Source: Prauserella alba (GTDB lineage Bacteria; Actinomycetota; Actinomycetes; Mycobacteriales; Pseudonocardiaceae). From it: a stretch of 64,000 nucleotides of DNA. A program made the position numbers and the translations under genes. Below, in pieces: positions 17,819 to 25,761 of this stretch. The notes below the pieces were generated by a model. It saw only the letters and a program-made list of their open reading frames with translations. It was not told where the DNA came from and ran no database searches. Position 1 is the first letter of the stretch. Each line of letters opens with the position of its first letter. Where the stretch lies: contig NZ_JAMTCH010000005.1 in the NCBI RefSeq assembly GCF_024171735.1, positions 310,001 to 374,000 on the forward strand, given 5' to 3'.

Positions 17819-18128
17819 CGGCCACGTCCACAGCCGGGTCGTCGGGCAGCGCGCCCTTGGCCTGCTGCTCGGCCTCTCGGTAGGCCTGGGCCGAGGCCTT
17901 CAAGGCCTGGCCGATCTCCTCGGCGTCGTCTACGAGCTCGTCGATCCGATCGCTCCACCGGACGCACACGTCCATGAGCGCGTTCCGCAGCGGCTCGTCA
18001 CCGTACATTTCCGGCTCGCCGGTCAAACTGCGCAGTTCGAAGTTGTCCTGTGCCTCGACGGCCTTCTGCACTGCGGTTCCGGCTTGTTCGAGCGTGTCGA
18101 CATCGACGTGATAGCCCGGTCCGTCCAT
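17811..18128 (-). CDS. WXG100-like / ESX partner protein
   Basis: A 105-residue, all-helical, acidic protein (MDGPGYHVDVDTLEQAGTAV start). It has the size of WXG100/ESX proteins, with a predicted break around the GEPEMYGDEPLR segment; a strict W-x-G is absent. It immediately precedes, and overlaps by 8 bp, a WXG-headed toxin, matching the small helical partners that pair with LXG/WXG toxins for type VII secretion. GGGGGAG lies just before the ATG. Confidence 0.78.
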   Translation of the reverse strand: MDGPGYHVDVDTLEQAGTAVQKAVEAQDNFELRSLTGEPEMYGDEPLRNALMDVCVRWSDRIDELVDDAEEIGQALKASAQAYREAEQQAKGALPDDPAVDVADG

Positions 18129-18164
18129 TTCTCCCCCTGTAGTCGCACGTAACGGCAGGGTAAC

Positions 18165-18183
18165 TACCGGAGTGACTCCGGAG
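18165..18183. promoter_or_regulatory. Overlapping palindromes upstream of the toxin operon
   Basis: CCGGAGT-G-ACTCCGG (18165-18179) and the perfect 12-bp palindrome GACTCCGGAGTC (18172-18183) overlap 37-55 bp before the WXG100-like gene start. The position suits an operator over the promoter of the toxin operon. No regulator is assigned. Confidence 0.45.
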
Positions 18184-18295
18184 TCAACCGAACACCGCGT
18201 CTACGAGTCGTCCGGTGAGAGCGCACACGTGCGGTGCACAGGTGCTGTGGCGCTGTCGGCCCACTCTGTGATGCCGCCGGCCAGGCGTGGAAGGT

Positions 18296-19003
18296 TCAGT
18301 CGAGGGTGGTTCGGCCTTGTGCCACGGCGGTGAGTCGGGCGCGGTCGGCGACCGTGATGAATTTGCGGGCGCGGGCGATGATGCCTTGTTCTTCGAACCG
18401 GGTCAGTTTGGTGATGAGGGTGGTGCGCCCGGTGGGGATGAAGTCGGCGAGGTCTTCGCGGGTCCAGGGGACGGTGAAGGCCCAGCCGTGTTCGGTGCGG
18501 TAGCCGCAGGTGTCGAGCAGGTAGTCGAGGCGTTCGGCGATGTGCTGGAAGCTGACCCGGGTTTGGGTCACGGTGCGCTGGTGCTGGGCGATACGCATGC
18601 GGCGGTTGGCGATCACGAGCAGCCCGATGGCGGCCTCGGAGTGCTTGTCGAGGAACGCTCGGAATTCCGGTGCCGGGATGCGGCGCACGACGACGGTGCT
18701 CATGGCGACGACGCTGGCCATGCGCTGTGGGTGGGCCGGGTCCAGTACCGCGGCCTCGCCGATAAGGTCGCCGGCAGCGGCGACGTCGAGGATCACGGTG
18801 GCACCGTTGGCGTCCTCACCCACGACCTGGGCGACGCCGGAGGTCACGAGCATGACCCATTCGCCGGGGTCGCCGACGTGGATGAGCCGTTCCCCGCGGG
18901 AGAACCGTGTCGAGATGCCCAGACTGCCCAGTTCGCCGCGGAGCGGCTCGCCGAGCAGGTCCAGGAGCGTTCCGGGCCGGGGTTGTTGCGTGCCACCCAC
19001 CAT
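18296..19003 (-). CDS. Crp/Fnr-family transcriptional regulator
   Basis: A 235-residue regulator with an N-terminal cyclic-nucleotide-binding beta-barrel and a C-terminal winged helix (REDLADFIPTGRTTLITKL as recognition region). The phosphate-binding cassette is intact in outline: GEAAVL with the Gly-Glu pair, then QRMASVVA with the Arg expected to bind a cyclic phosphate. No cysteines for an Fnr cluster are visible. The gene lies on the strand opposite a class III cyclase-like gene 600 bp away, which suggests it senses a cyclic nucleotide made locally. It is separated from the 134-residue gene upstream by only 11 bp, so they are probably co-transcribed. Confidence 0.88.
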   Translation of the reverse strand: MVGGTQQPRPGTLLDLLGEPLRGELGSLGISTRFSRGERLIHVGDPGEWVMLVTSGVAQVVGEDANGATVILDVAAAGDLIGEAAVLDPAHPQRMASVVAMSTVVVRRIPAPEFRAFLDKHSEAAIGLLVIANRRMRIAQHQRTVTQTRVSFQHIAERLDYLLDTCGYRTEHGWAFTVPWTREDLADFIPTGRTTLITKLTRFEEQGIIARARKFITVADRARLTAVAQGRTTLD

Positions 19004-19014
19004 GAGCGTTCAGG

Positions 19015-19419
19015 CTAGCCTTTCCCGCGTGTGGAGTCGTTGGTCGTTGTCGGCTCCGGCCACGTGTCGTGCGGGTGGCCGGAACCGGTGAACAGGCCGA
19101 GCCTCACCAGCTCTCGTCGTATCCAGTCGGCGAGCTGGTGGAGTTCGCCGCCCGCGGGTTCGTCCTCATAGGCCAGTAACACCGGATGCGGCCGGCCGGT
19201 TCGATGGCGGGCCGCGTGGTGCAGAGCCTGACGCACCTCGGAGGTCTGCAGGGGACGGACGTGCCGTCCGTTTCCGGGACGCAGGGCTGGTTTGAGCACC
19301 ATCACGGCCTCGACGGTCTCTGCGAGCGAGAAGTGGTGTTCCACGGTGATCGCGAGCTTGTGCTCACCATCGACCATCCGGCGCCCGATCGTTCCCATGA
19401 TCTTCAGGGGACCACGCAT
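19015..19419 (-). CDS. Hypothetical protein co-transcribed with the Crp-type regulator
   Basis: About 134 residues, not recognised. The N-terminal half contains repeated basic and hydrophobic stretches (HKLAITVEHHFSLAETVEAV), the C-terminal half LADWIRRELVRLGLF and a polar tail. No signal peptide, metal motif or membrane segment. No strong ribosome binding site precedes ATG 19419; ATG 19398 is the alternative start. It lies 11 bp upstream of the Crp-type regulator and directly downstream of the perfect palindrome at 19430-19451, which probably controls both genes. Confidence 0.6.
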   Translation of the reverse strand: MRGPLKIMGTIGRRMVDGEHKLAITVEHHFSLAETVEAVMVLKPALRPGNGRHVRPLQTSEVRQALHHAARHRTGRPHPVLLAYEDEPAGGELHQLADWIRRELVRLGLFTGSGHPHDTWPEPTTTNDSTRGKG

Positions 19420-19429
19420 GCGCCGGTCT

Positions 19430-19451
19430 GAACGTTCACCGGTGAACGTTC
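19430..19451. promoter_or_regulatory. Perfect 22-bp palindromic operator
   Basis: GAACGTTCACC (19430-19440) is followed directly by its exact reverse complement GGTGAACGTTC (19441-19451); each arm itself contains the palindrome GAACGTTC. It sits 10 bp upstream of the 134-residue gene start and 145 bp upstream of the divergent cyclase-like gene, so it is placed to control one or both. A Crp-type dimer is the obvious candidate binder; the sequence is not the classical TGTGA-N6-TCACA. Confidence 0.65.
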
Positions 19452-19596
19452 GCGGCTGACGGTTGATGCCGGGTGATATCCGAACCGGGAATCGGCCGCA
19501 TCAAGTGCCTGATGCGTTCAGCGGCGAACCGAAAATCCGTTCCGGCGGTCCCACACTCCGTTCCGTGATCATTACGACACGGAGGGATGGGATCTG

Positions 19597-20328
19597 ATGG
19601 CGCTGTTGTCGTGCGCCAGGTACGAGGCGCAGTCGCACGCCGTGTTTGCCGTGGACATGGTCGGGTCGTCGAGGGTGCCCGACGACCTTCTCGACCCGAT
19701 GAAGTCCGAGCTGGAACAGCTCCTGGACCACGCGCTCGGCTCGGTAGGGCTGGACAGTGGGCAGGCACGGCACTTCCGCGAAACCGGTGACGGGGTCATG
19801 GTCGCCTACCCCGAACGCCACCTGGCCGCGCTGACCGAGGTGGTGTTCTATCTCGACCACCTCCTGCGCACCCGTAATCGCCATGCGCGATTCCCGATCC
19901 GGGCGCGTGTGGCAGTGCATGTGGGTCCGATGCACGAGAACGGTCGGTACCACCGGACCTACATCACCTTGACTCGGCTTCTGTCGGCCAGGGCGTTCTG
20001 CGACGTGGTCGCTCACTGGTGCCGGCGTGATGCGACCGGCGAACGGTTCGGTGCGGCGCTCATCATGAGCGAGACGGTCTGGTCTCGGATCGTCGAGCCG
20101 TGCCGTGTTCCCCTCGTGCCCGCCGCGCGGTGCGCCCGGGCCACCGTGGCTACCGAGGACTTCCATGGCCAGGCGTGGCTGCATTTCCCGGGCCTGGAAG
20201 CCGATACCGCTCTGACCACCTGCTATCTCGACAGCGTGCCGGACCGGCGCGGCGGGACAGGCGCCGAGGGGGCGGTCCCGCAGGCCGACACGGCCACCTC
20301 GTGTGTCGGGTGGTGGGGATATGCCTGA
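19597..20328 (+). CDS. Class III nucleotidyl-cyclase-like protein
   Basis: A 243-residue single-domain protein resembling class III adenylate/guanylate cyclase catalytic domains. The first metal-binding Asp is in FAVDMVGSS (about residue 20), the second in the hairpin RETGDGVMVAYP (about 66-70), followed by IRARVAVHVG, which matches the cyclase R-x-G-I-H-x-G strand. In the TVNLAARL position it reads TYITLTRL: the transition-state Arg is kept but the Asn is Ile, so it may be a divergent or inactive cyclase. GGAGGG lies about 10 bp before the ATG. It overlaps the next gene and faces a Crp-type regulator, suggesting a small cyclic-nucleotide signalling unit. Confidence 0.7.
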   Translation: MALLSCARYEAQSHAVFAVDMVGSSRVPDDLLDPMKSELEQLLDHALGSVGLDSGQARHFRETGDGVMVAYPERHLAALTEVVFYLDHLLRTRNRHARFPIRARVAVHVGPMHENGRYHRTYITLTRLLSARAFCDVVAHWCRRDATGERFGAALIMSETVWSRIVEPCRVPLVPAARCARATVATEDFHGQAWLHFPGLEADTALTTCYLDSVPDRRGGTGAEGAVPQADTATSCVGWWGYA

Positions 20329-20866
20329 AGCACTGCCCCAGGCGTGGCCGGTGCGGGCGGTCTACCGGAGCCGCATCGCCGCGAGCGCCTGCCAGGCGTT
20401 GAGGCGCGATGCGGGACACCTCCGACTCGTCAGGGCCACCGAGGACGCCCGGACGGCGCAGTCGCGACGGCCTCGCTACTACCTGCTCGACATGCGGTGG
20501 CGCACCGACTCGATCGAGATCCCGTTACCCGAGAGCGCGTCGCACGAACGCTGGCTCACGTTGCAGGTCGAGTGGGGCGTCGCCGACTCGTACCTCCTGC
20601 TCGCCACCGGACCCGAGAACGGCATCGACCTGCTCGACCGGCACGTGCGCCGCGCCGTTCGCGAGATCGGGCACGCGCAGCACACCGACGTGTTGGCCAT
20701 CCGGCGCCATGTCGAGAAGGCCATGGCGGGGCAATCACACGACACCGCGACCGGACTGAACTGGACCGTGACGAGCGTCCGCGCTTCGACTCGCCCCACG
20801 TCATCCACGGACTGGCGTCAGCGGCTCGACCAGGACCTTCACGACGAGCTCGACACGGGATACTGA
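20321..20866 (+). CDS. Partner protein of the cyclase-like gene, unknown function
   Basis: About 181 residues, unrecognised. It looks alpha/beta with a strand-rich centre (YYLLDMRWRTDSIEIPLP, LTLQVEWGVADSYLLLATG) and a helical part containing DLLDRHVRRAVREIG. Arg-rich, with no transmembrane or signal segment. ATG at 20321 is preceded by a GGTGGTGGGG run and overlaps the stop of the cyclase-like gene by 8 bp, so the two are translationally coupled and probably function together. An upstream in-frame GTG at 20303 is less likely. Confidence 0.6.
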   Translation: MPEALPQAWPVRAVYRSRIAASACQALRRDAGHLRLVRATEDARTAQSRRPRYYLLDMRWRTDSIEIPLPESASHERWLTLQVEWGVADSYLLLATGPENGIDLLDRHVRRAVREIGHAQHTDVLAIRRHVEKAMAGQSHDTATGLNWTVTSVRASTRPTSSTDWRQRLDQDLHDELDTGY

Positions 20867-20982
20867 TCGACACGCAACGCTGACGCCCAGCAGGACCGGG
20901 TCGCTCCGACCACCCACGGCTGGAACAGACCGTTCGTCCACTCGGATAGTCGGTGTTGATGCCGGGGCCGATGTTTGCCAGT

Positions 20983-21675
20983 TCACGACGCCGCGGCTAG
21001 CGGGAGGCGTTCGAGCACATGCCATCGGTACTGGTGGTCGGTCCGGTACAGCTCGACCAGCCGTAGCTCGGCGATGGTGATCGCGGTTGACGGTAGTGAC
21101 CGGGCCTTGCGGGCGGCGGCGATGAACGGACCGGGCGGCTGCACCTGGTTGCTGTAGGCAATGCCCACGTGCGGGCGGTACTGGGTCAGCGGGTCGACGT
21201 CGTCATAGCCGGAGGCCGCGGACACTGCTCGGTGTAAGGACAGCAGCGGAGACCATGGGGCAACGCTGAAGCGAAGTGCGCCGGGGGAACCGGCCAGAGG
21301 GAGTAGGTGGAGGTCGAAGGGTCTTGCCGTCCGGCAGTGTTCGCGGACGGTGGAAACCGCGGTGTCGAGCGTGCCGGCGGGTACGTCGTCGACGTACCCG
21401 AAACGTCGCACGGTCAGATGCAGGCTCTCCGGCGGGATGAGATCCAGGCCGCGCTCCGGAAGGACCGCCTGGCACCGCTGGCTCAGCTCAACGACGTGAG
21501 GCTCGTGCTCCAGGGTGACCATCCAGTGATACGAGCGCCGATGGGGCCGGTCCCAGTGACACAGCATCTGGTCGATCTGCTCGAACGCAGTTTGATCGTT
21601 GCGGGCGACGCTGGCGGGGTCGTCGGGGTCGTTTGGCGGCCTGGTCGGGAAGGTCGAGCTGTACGAGGTGCCCAT
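20983..21675 (-). CDS. 2H phosphoesterase (2'-5' RNA ligase / LigT-like)
   Basis: About 230 residues. The first signature motif SLHLTVRRF (H-x-T) is intact; the second reads RPHVGIAY, where the usual T is G. These enzymes hydrolyse 2',3'-cyclic phosphates or 2'-5' linkages in nucleotides and RNA. The start at 21675 (MGTSYSS) is chosen because longer frames overlap the upstream regulator gene, leaving a 35-bp gap to it. It is probably co-transcribed with the XRE regulator at 21711-22994. Placement next to nucleotide-handling genes suggests a small-molecule nucleotide substrate; altered motif 2 makes activity uncertain. Confidence 0.72.
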   Translation of the reverse strand: MGTSYSSTFPTRPPNDPDDPASVARNDQTAFEQIDQMLCHWDRPHRRSYHWMVTLEHEPHVVELSQRCQAVLPERGLDLIPPESLHLTVRRFGYVDDVPAGTLDTAVSTVREHCRTARPFDLHLLPLAGSPGALRFSVAPWSPLLSLHRAVSAASGYDDVDPLTQYRPHVGIAYSNQVQPPGPFIAAARKARSLPSTAITIAELRLVELYRTDHQYRWHVLERLPLAAAS

Positions 21676-21710
21676 GCGGTACACACCTACCTGTCTCCGA
21701 GTAGCAGCCC

Positions 21711-22994
21711 TCAACCGGTTGAACCGGAGATGGCCTGAACCTCGGGACGATCGCGCCAGATGCGGAGTTGGTCGGTGAACTCGAGGACCTGCGGTTCGTT
21801 GGCCCAGCGCTGGGTGAGTCCGTGCAAGGTGGTGGCCCGCTGCCAGACCGACCGGATCGGTTGATCCGCGCACACCCGCAGCGCTTCCCGTCCCAGCGCA
21901 AGAGCCTGCTCCAGGTCTGCGTCTTGCTGTCGGAGCACGGCCGTGGCGATGTCGAGCCGGACCAATGCCCGGCTCCAGTCGGAATCCGCGTGTTCGACGG
22001 CCGGGTCGATGTCGCCGGTGTAGTGCAGCACGCGCGGGGTATCGCCCAGCGGGACGTAGGCGGTCGCTGCGTTCGCGGCCACCCGGGCGTAACCGTATGG
22101 CTCGAAGGAGATGCACGGCGTAAGTTCGGGGTCGATGTCATACCGATCGAGCAGTGCCAGGGCTCGTTCAACGGCCGCGTCGGCACCGGCGCGGTCGCCG
22201 AGCTGACCGAGAGCTCGAGCCTCACCGTTGGCCAGGAGGCGAATGCTTTGGGGGCTGTTGGGCGCCAACGCGTGGCCCCGTGCTGCGTCGGCGTGGGCGC
22301 GGGCGTAGTCGGCTTGGTAGTACGCGCCTAGTGATCGTGTGCCCCATACCCACACCTGCAGGTCGATGTCCTCGATTTCGGTGGCGAGGTGCAGGGCTTC
22401 CGCACAGTACGCGCTGGCAAGCCGGAATCGGCCAGTGTTGATGGCCATGTAGCCCAGTAGCCCGGCAAGCTGCGCCGCCACGCGGTGTAGTTGGCAGCGG
22501 GTTCGCAGGAGCTGACGGCCGCTCAACAGTTGGTGAACCTGCCGCCGCAGCCGCGCCGTGGGTGGGCCCAATTCCGACGGGCCGCGTTGCTCGTACTCGG
22601 CGATGATGCGATGCACCTGGTCTTCCAGAAGCCGCAGCTGCCCGTCACCGATGTTCGAATCCTGCAGCTCGTGAAGCTGCAGCAACACTTCGTCCGGGTC
22701 ATCCCAGGACGACGCGGTTCGGTCCGTTGGCTCCTGGACAGTGGGGGACCAATGTTGAGCGTCAGTCTCACGCAGAAGCTCATCGAGTTCGGCGGGCGTT
22801 AGCTCAAGCGCCGTCCGCAGACGGGGGCGCTGCTCAGGAAGGGGGACGACGGCGCCGGTCTCCCAGCGCCAGACGGTGCTCCGCTCGACTCCAAGCGCTT
22901 CTGCGAACCGCTCCTGGGTATAACCCAGCCCAGCACGGCGCGCGGCCAAACCACGTCGCTGACGTGCCATGCCCACCCCAAGTGCCTTCGCCAA
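21711..22994 (-). CDS. XRE-type HTH regulator with TPR-like C-terminal part
   Basis: A 427-residue protein. The N-terminal HTH (YTQERFAEALGVERSTVWRW, about residues 24-43) is a typical XRE helix-turn-helix. The remaining ~330 residues are helical repeats resembling TPRs (LASAYCAEALHLATEIEDID, YARAHADAARGHALAP), as in actinobacterial regulators that sense ligands or partners through repeats. It has the same architecture as the regulator at 24087-25346, and both control regions share the motif TGCAG-N5-ATGCAG. Transcribed away from the HAD gene. Confidence 0.86.
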   Translation of the reverse strand: MAKALGVGMARQRRGLAARRAGLGYTQERFAEALGVERSTVWRWETGAVVPLPEQRPRLRTALELTPAELDELLRETDAQHWSPTVQEPTDRTASSWDDPDEVLLQLHELQDSNIGDGQLRLLEDQVHRIIAEYEQRGPSELGPPTARLRRQVHQLLSGRQLLRTRCQLHRVAAQLAGLLGYMAINTGRFRLASAYCAEALHLATEIEDIDLQVWVWGTRSLGAYYQADYARAHADAARGHALAPNSPQSIRLLANGEARALGQLGDRAGADAAVERALALLDRYDIDPELTPCISFEPYGYARVAANAATAYVPLGDTPRVLHYTGDIDPAVEHADSDWSRALVRLDIATAVLRQQDADLEQALALGREALRVCADQPIRSVWQRATTLHGLTQRWANEPQVLEFTDQLRIWRDRPEVQAISGSTG

Positions 22995-23402
22995 GGACGT
23001 CTCGCGACATCACAACCTACGGGCCATGACCCCACCTGACCCGGTCGATTGTAGCGGTCGCGGCTGCACAATCGCCGCAGGTCAACGCCGCGCATGCAGC
23101 TGCGATGCAGAATGCCGATGCTCGCAACCGCGGCGTCCGCCGCGCCACCGCTGCAGTCTTCCGCCGATACCAGTTGAAACCGGTGGGCGAGCGGTACAAC
23201 TCCACCGTTTCCTGTATCGAAGCCCACTATCTCGTCGACTGAGTAAGGCGCGGCAGATCAGATGAGGTCAAGGTCAACCAATCCCGGTCGTCGCAACGCC
23301 CACCGAGCCATGCGCCTGGTCAAGGTGCGGTTGGAAGTTGGTTCGCGGTGTCCGCGTAACGTCTCGACCGACTGCCGTGGAGACGTGAGAACGGGGCCTG
23401 TA
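22995..23402. other. Divergent control region between XRE regulator and HAD gene
   Basis: About 400 bp with no convincing gene; short frames on both strands lack ribosome binding sites. It must carry the promoters of both flanking genes. The motif TGCAG-N5-ATGCAG at 23095-23110 is described separately. No hairpin terminator was noticed. Confidence 0.5.
23095..23110. promoter_or_regulatory. TGCAG-N5-ATGCAG motif, copy 1
   Basis: TGCAGCTGCGATGCAG lies about 100 bp upstream of the XRE regulator start at 22994. The same TGCAG-N5-ATGCAG pattern occurs at 25423-25438, about 77 bp upstream of the second XRE regulator. The shared position makes it a candidate operator for this pair of regulators. 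Confidence 0.45.
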
Positions 23403-24059
23403 GTGATCCATTCGGTGGTGTTCGATGTCGGCGAGACGCTGCTCGACGACACACGTGAGTTCGGAGCCTGGGCTGACTGGATGGGTGTCCCGCGGCACAC
23501 CTTCTCTGCAGTGTTGGGGGCCGTCACGGCGGCGGGGCACAACAACGCGATGACCTTCGAGGTCCTGCAGCCGGGATTCAACCTCGATGTCGAACGTCAA
23601 CGCCGCGAGGACGCAGGCGCGGGTGAGCAGATCGATGAAGACGATCTCTACGACGACGTCCGGCCAGCCCTGACAGACCTACGCGACGCGGGCTTGTGGG
23701 TGGGGGTCGCCGGTAACCAGACGTCCAAGGCTGCGGGCTTACTCCGAGCGTTGAGCCTGCCGGTTGACGCGATCGCGACATCCGGACAATGGGGCGTCGC
23801 CAAGCCTGACCCCGGCTTCTTTGCCAAGGTGGCCGACCTCGCTCCAGGAGACCCGGATGGGGTGCTGTACGTCGGCGATCATCGTGACAACGACGTAGTC
23901 CCCGCCCGCAGGGCCGGCCTGAAGCCAGTGCTCATTCGCCGCGGACCGTGGGGCTACCTGTGGTCGGGCGATCCCGCTGTGCAGCGCGACGCGGAATGGG
24001 TCATCGACTCGCTCACGGAGCTTCCCGCGCTGATCAGCGGAAGGACGGGGCGCGGTTGA
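23403..24059 (+). CDS. HAD-family hydrolase (phosphatase-like)
   Basis: About 218 residues. Motif I is FDVGETLLDD with nucleophile Asp8 (Gly replaces the usual general acid Asp two residues later), motif II/III region VAGNQTSKAAG and GVAKPDPGFF with the conserved Lys, and motif IV VGDHRDNDVVPARRAG with two Asp. This fits HAD phosphatases acting on small phosphorylated metabolites. GTG at 23403 begins directly at the conserved beta strand; GTG 23385 is possible. A rare TTA (Leu) codon is at 23739-23741. Divergent from the first XRE regulator and convergent with the second. Confidence 0.86.
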   Translation: MIHSVVFDVGETLLDDTREFGAWADWMGVPRHTFSAVLGAVTAAGHNNAMTFEVLQPGFNLDVERQRREDAGAGEQIDEDDLYDDVRPALTDLRDAGLWVGVAGNQTSKAAGLLRALSLPVDAIATSGQWGVAKPDPGFFAKVADLAPGDPDGVLYVGDHRDNDVVPARRAGLKPVLIRRGPWGYLWSGDPAVQRDAEWVIDSLTELPALISGRTGRG

Positions 24060-24086
24060 CGATCCGTGTGCGCTGCCCTCCTGCTG

Positions 24087-25346
24087 TCAGGGGAGCCCGT
24101 GGAGACCGTGTTGGAGGGCGCGGCCGTGTGTCAGGTGCAACTGGGTAACGATCGCACGTACTTGGGGGTGGGCACGGACGTGCTCTGGAGCGACCGACTG
24201 AGCCGTGTGCAGGGCATCCAGTGTTTGCTGTGACTGGCCTGCGAGGTGGTAGGCGCGGGCCAGGTCGATGTAGAAGTGGGACCGACGCTCAGCAGGCAGA
24301 TCATGGGAAGGCTGCCATCCCGTGGCGGTACGCAGCGCAGCTCCGACGTCACCCAGTTCTACAGCCAGTGACAGCTGGTGAATGCGCACCGAGGTCGGGC
24401 CGAACACGGTCCCCAAGTGGACGCCTTCGTTGACCCGCTGAGCGACGTGCATGGCCTCGTCGATGTGTGCGCGGGCGTCGACTGCTTGTCCCCCGCGCGC
24501 GGCGAGCACGGCGGCACGCATGTGCAAGCTTCCATAGGTCGCCGCTGCCGTTTCTGACTCTGACGGCGACATACGATCGGCGGCGTGAACCAGCATGGTG
24601 CGGCCCGCGGCAAGGTCACCGGAAGCAAAGAACACCTCGCCACGCACATACGATCCGCTGGCGTGAATGAGTTCGTCGCCGGTCAACACGGCTGCGTCGC
24701 CGAGTAGGCCGATGATGTGGGCTGACAAGTCGTAATAGCCATACTTGTCAGCAAGGGCATCGGCCCCGCGATAGACCTGGACGAGCAACTGCGCGTAGCG
24801 CCGACGCTGGTCACCAGAGCTCGCCGCGACAGCGCGGTACAGCTCGGTCAACAGGACGGGTACCTCGATGGCGAGCGCACCATAGTTCGCTCGAAGTCGC
24901 TTGTCCACGATGGACGCAACGACCGGTCGTAGCTGCTCGAGCGACCGAATCGGCCCGTCTGCCGGGAAGTCCCGCGTGGACAACACGCGACGTAGTGCGG
25001 GGATCTGCGAGGGCACGATATCCGCAGTGCGTTCCCGCGGTGCCGCGAGTTCCGACGAAGACCACCGGTCCTCGGCCTTGCTCTGCGGCGGAGCCACGCC
25101 CGGCATGTTCTCGTTCGCCGGACCGGACTGGGCATTCGGACTCAATACATCGATGAGGTCCGCCACCGACATACGCAGCACCTGAGCAAGGCGGGGCTGT
25201 TTACGTGCAGGTGGCGTGGTCTGTCCGGACTCCCATCGATAAACCGTCGACCGGTCGGTGCCCATACCGACGGCCGCAGCGAGCTGCTCCTGAGTCAACC
25301 CCATCGCCCGGCGCCGGCGCACCAGCGCTGTGCGCTTGTCTGGCAC
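24087..25346 (-). CDS. XRE-type HTH regulator with TPR-like C-terminal part (second copy)
   Basis: A 419-residue protein with N-terminal XRE HTH (LTQEQLAAAVGMGTDRSTVY, about residues 17-36) followed by a Pro/Ser-rich linker and helical repeats (ARAHIDEAMHVAQRVNEGV, YIDLARAYHLAGQSQQTLDA). It parallels the regulator at 21711-22994 in size, layout and control motif. It is divergent from the 13-gene operon starting at 25762 and is the best candidate for its regulator. Confidence 0.86.
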   Translation of the reverse strand: MPDKRTALVRRRRAMGLTQEQLAAAVGMGTDRSTVYRWESGQTTPPARKQPRLAQVLRMSVADLIDVLSPNAQSGPANENMPGVAPPQSKAEDRWSSSELAAPRERTADIVPSQIPALRRVLSTRDFPADGPIRSLEQLRPVVASIVDKRLRANYGALAIEVPVLLTELYRAVAASSGDQRRRYAQLLVQVYRGADALADKYGYYDLSAHIIGLLGDAAVLTGDELIHASGSYVRGEVFFASGDLAAGRTMLVHAADRMSPSESETAAATYGSLHMRAAVLAARGGQAVDARAHIDEAMHVAQRVNEGVHLGTVFGPTSVRIHQLSLAVELGDVGAALRTATGWQPSHDLPAERRSHFYIDLARAYHLAGQSQQTLDALHTAQSVAPEHVRAHPQVRAIVTQLHLTHGRALQHGLHGLP

Positions 25347-25761
25347 CTGCAGCCCCTCTCACCGTCATTCCAGCGAATCTCGGTCGCATCTTCGCAGGTC
25401 ATCTCTCCGCGCGCAGCAACCGTGCAGCATTCATGCAGCCATTGTGCTCTGGTCCAGCCCGCAGCTTGCCGCTTCACTGATCGGCGAGCGCCCTGCGAGT
25501 GGCGACACACGGCCGCTGCGCCGACCTGGCGCTCTCCCCTCCGCACGGGGATTCCTTGAAAACACAAGGGGACATCGTGAGACGCTCCTGCCGATCCGCG
25601 ACCGCGCACCTGTTGCGACAGCGCTCGCACCACAGGCATGCCTGCGATGCTCTACCCCTCGGCACACATGTCGCACACAACGGTGCACACAGCCGCACCC
25701 ACGGGTCCACCCGAAGGGGTCATGCGGTCCCTCACTCACTGCTGGCCTCGATAGGACCCGC
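25347..25761. other. Divergent control region of XRE regulator and 13-gene operon
   Basis: About 415 bp. Open frames run through it on both strands without ribosome binding sites; I see no gene. It must hold the promoters for the second XRE regulator and for the large plus-strand operon. It contains the motif TGCAG-N5-ATGCAG at 25423-25438. Confidence 0.5.
25423..25438. promoter_or_regulatory. TGCAG-N5-ATGCAG motif, copy 2
   Basis: TGCAGCATTCATGCAG lies 77 bp upstream of the XRE regulator start (25346) and 324 bp upstream of the operon start (25762). It repeats the pattern and orientation of copy 1 at 23095-23110 with an unrelated 5-bp spacer. Confidence 0.45.

Noticed and set aside
20983-22116. 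377-residue version of the 2H phosphoesterase
   Set aside because: The extra N-terminus overlaps the regulator gene out of frame and has no domain content; the start at 21675 leaves a clean 35-bp gap.
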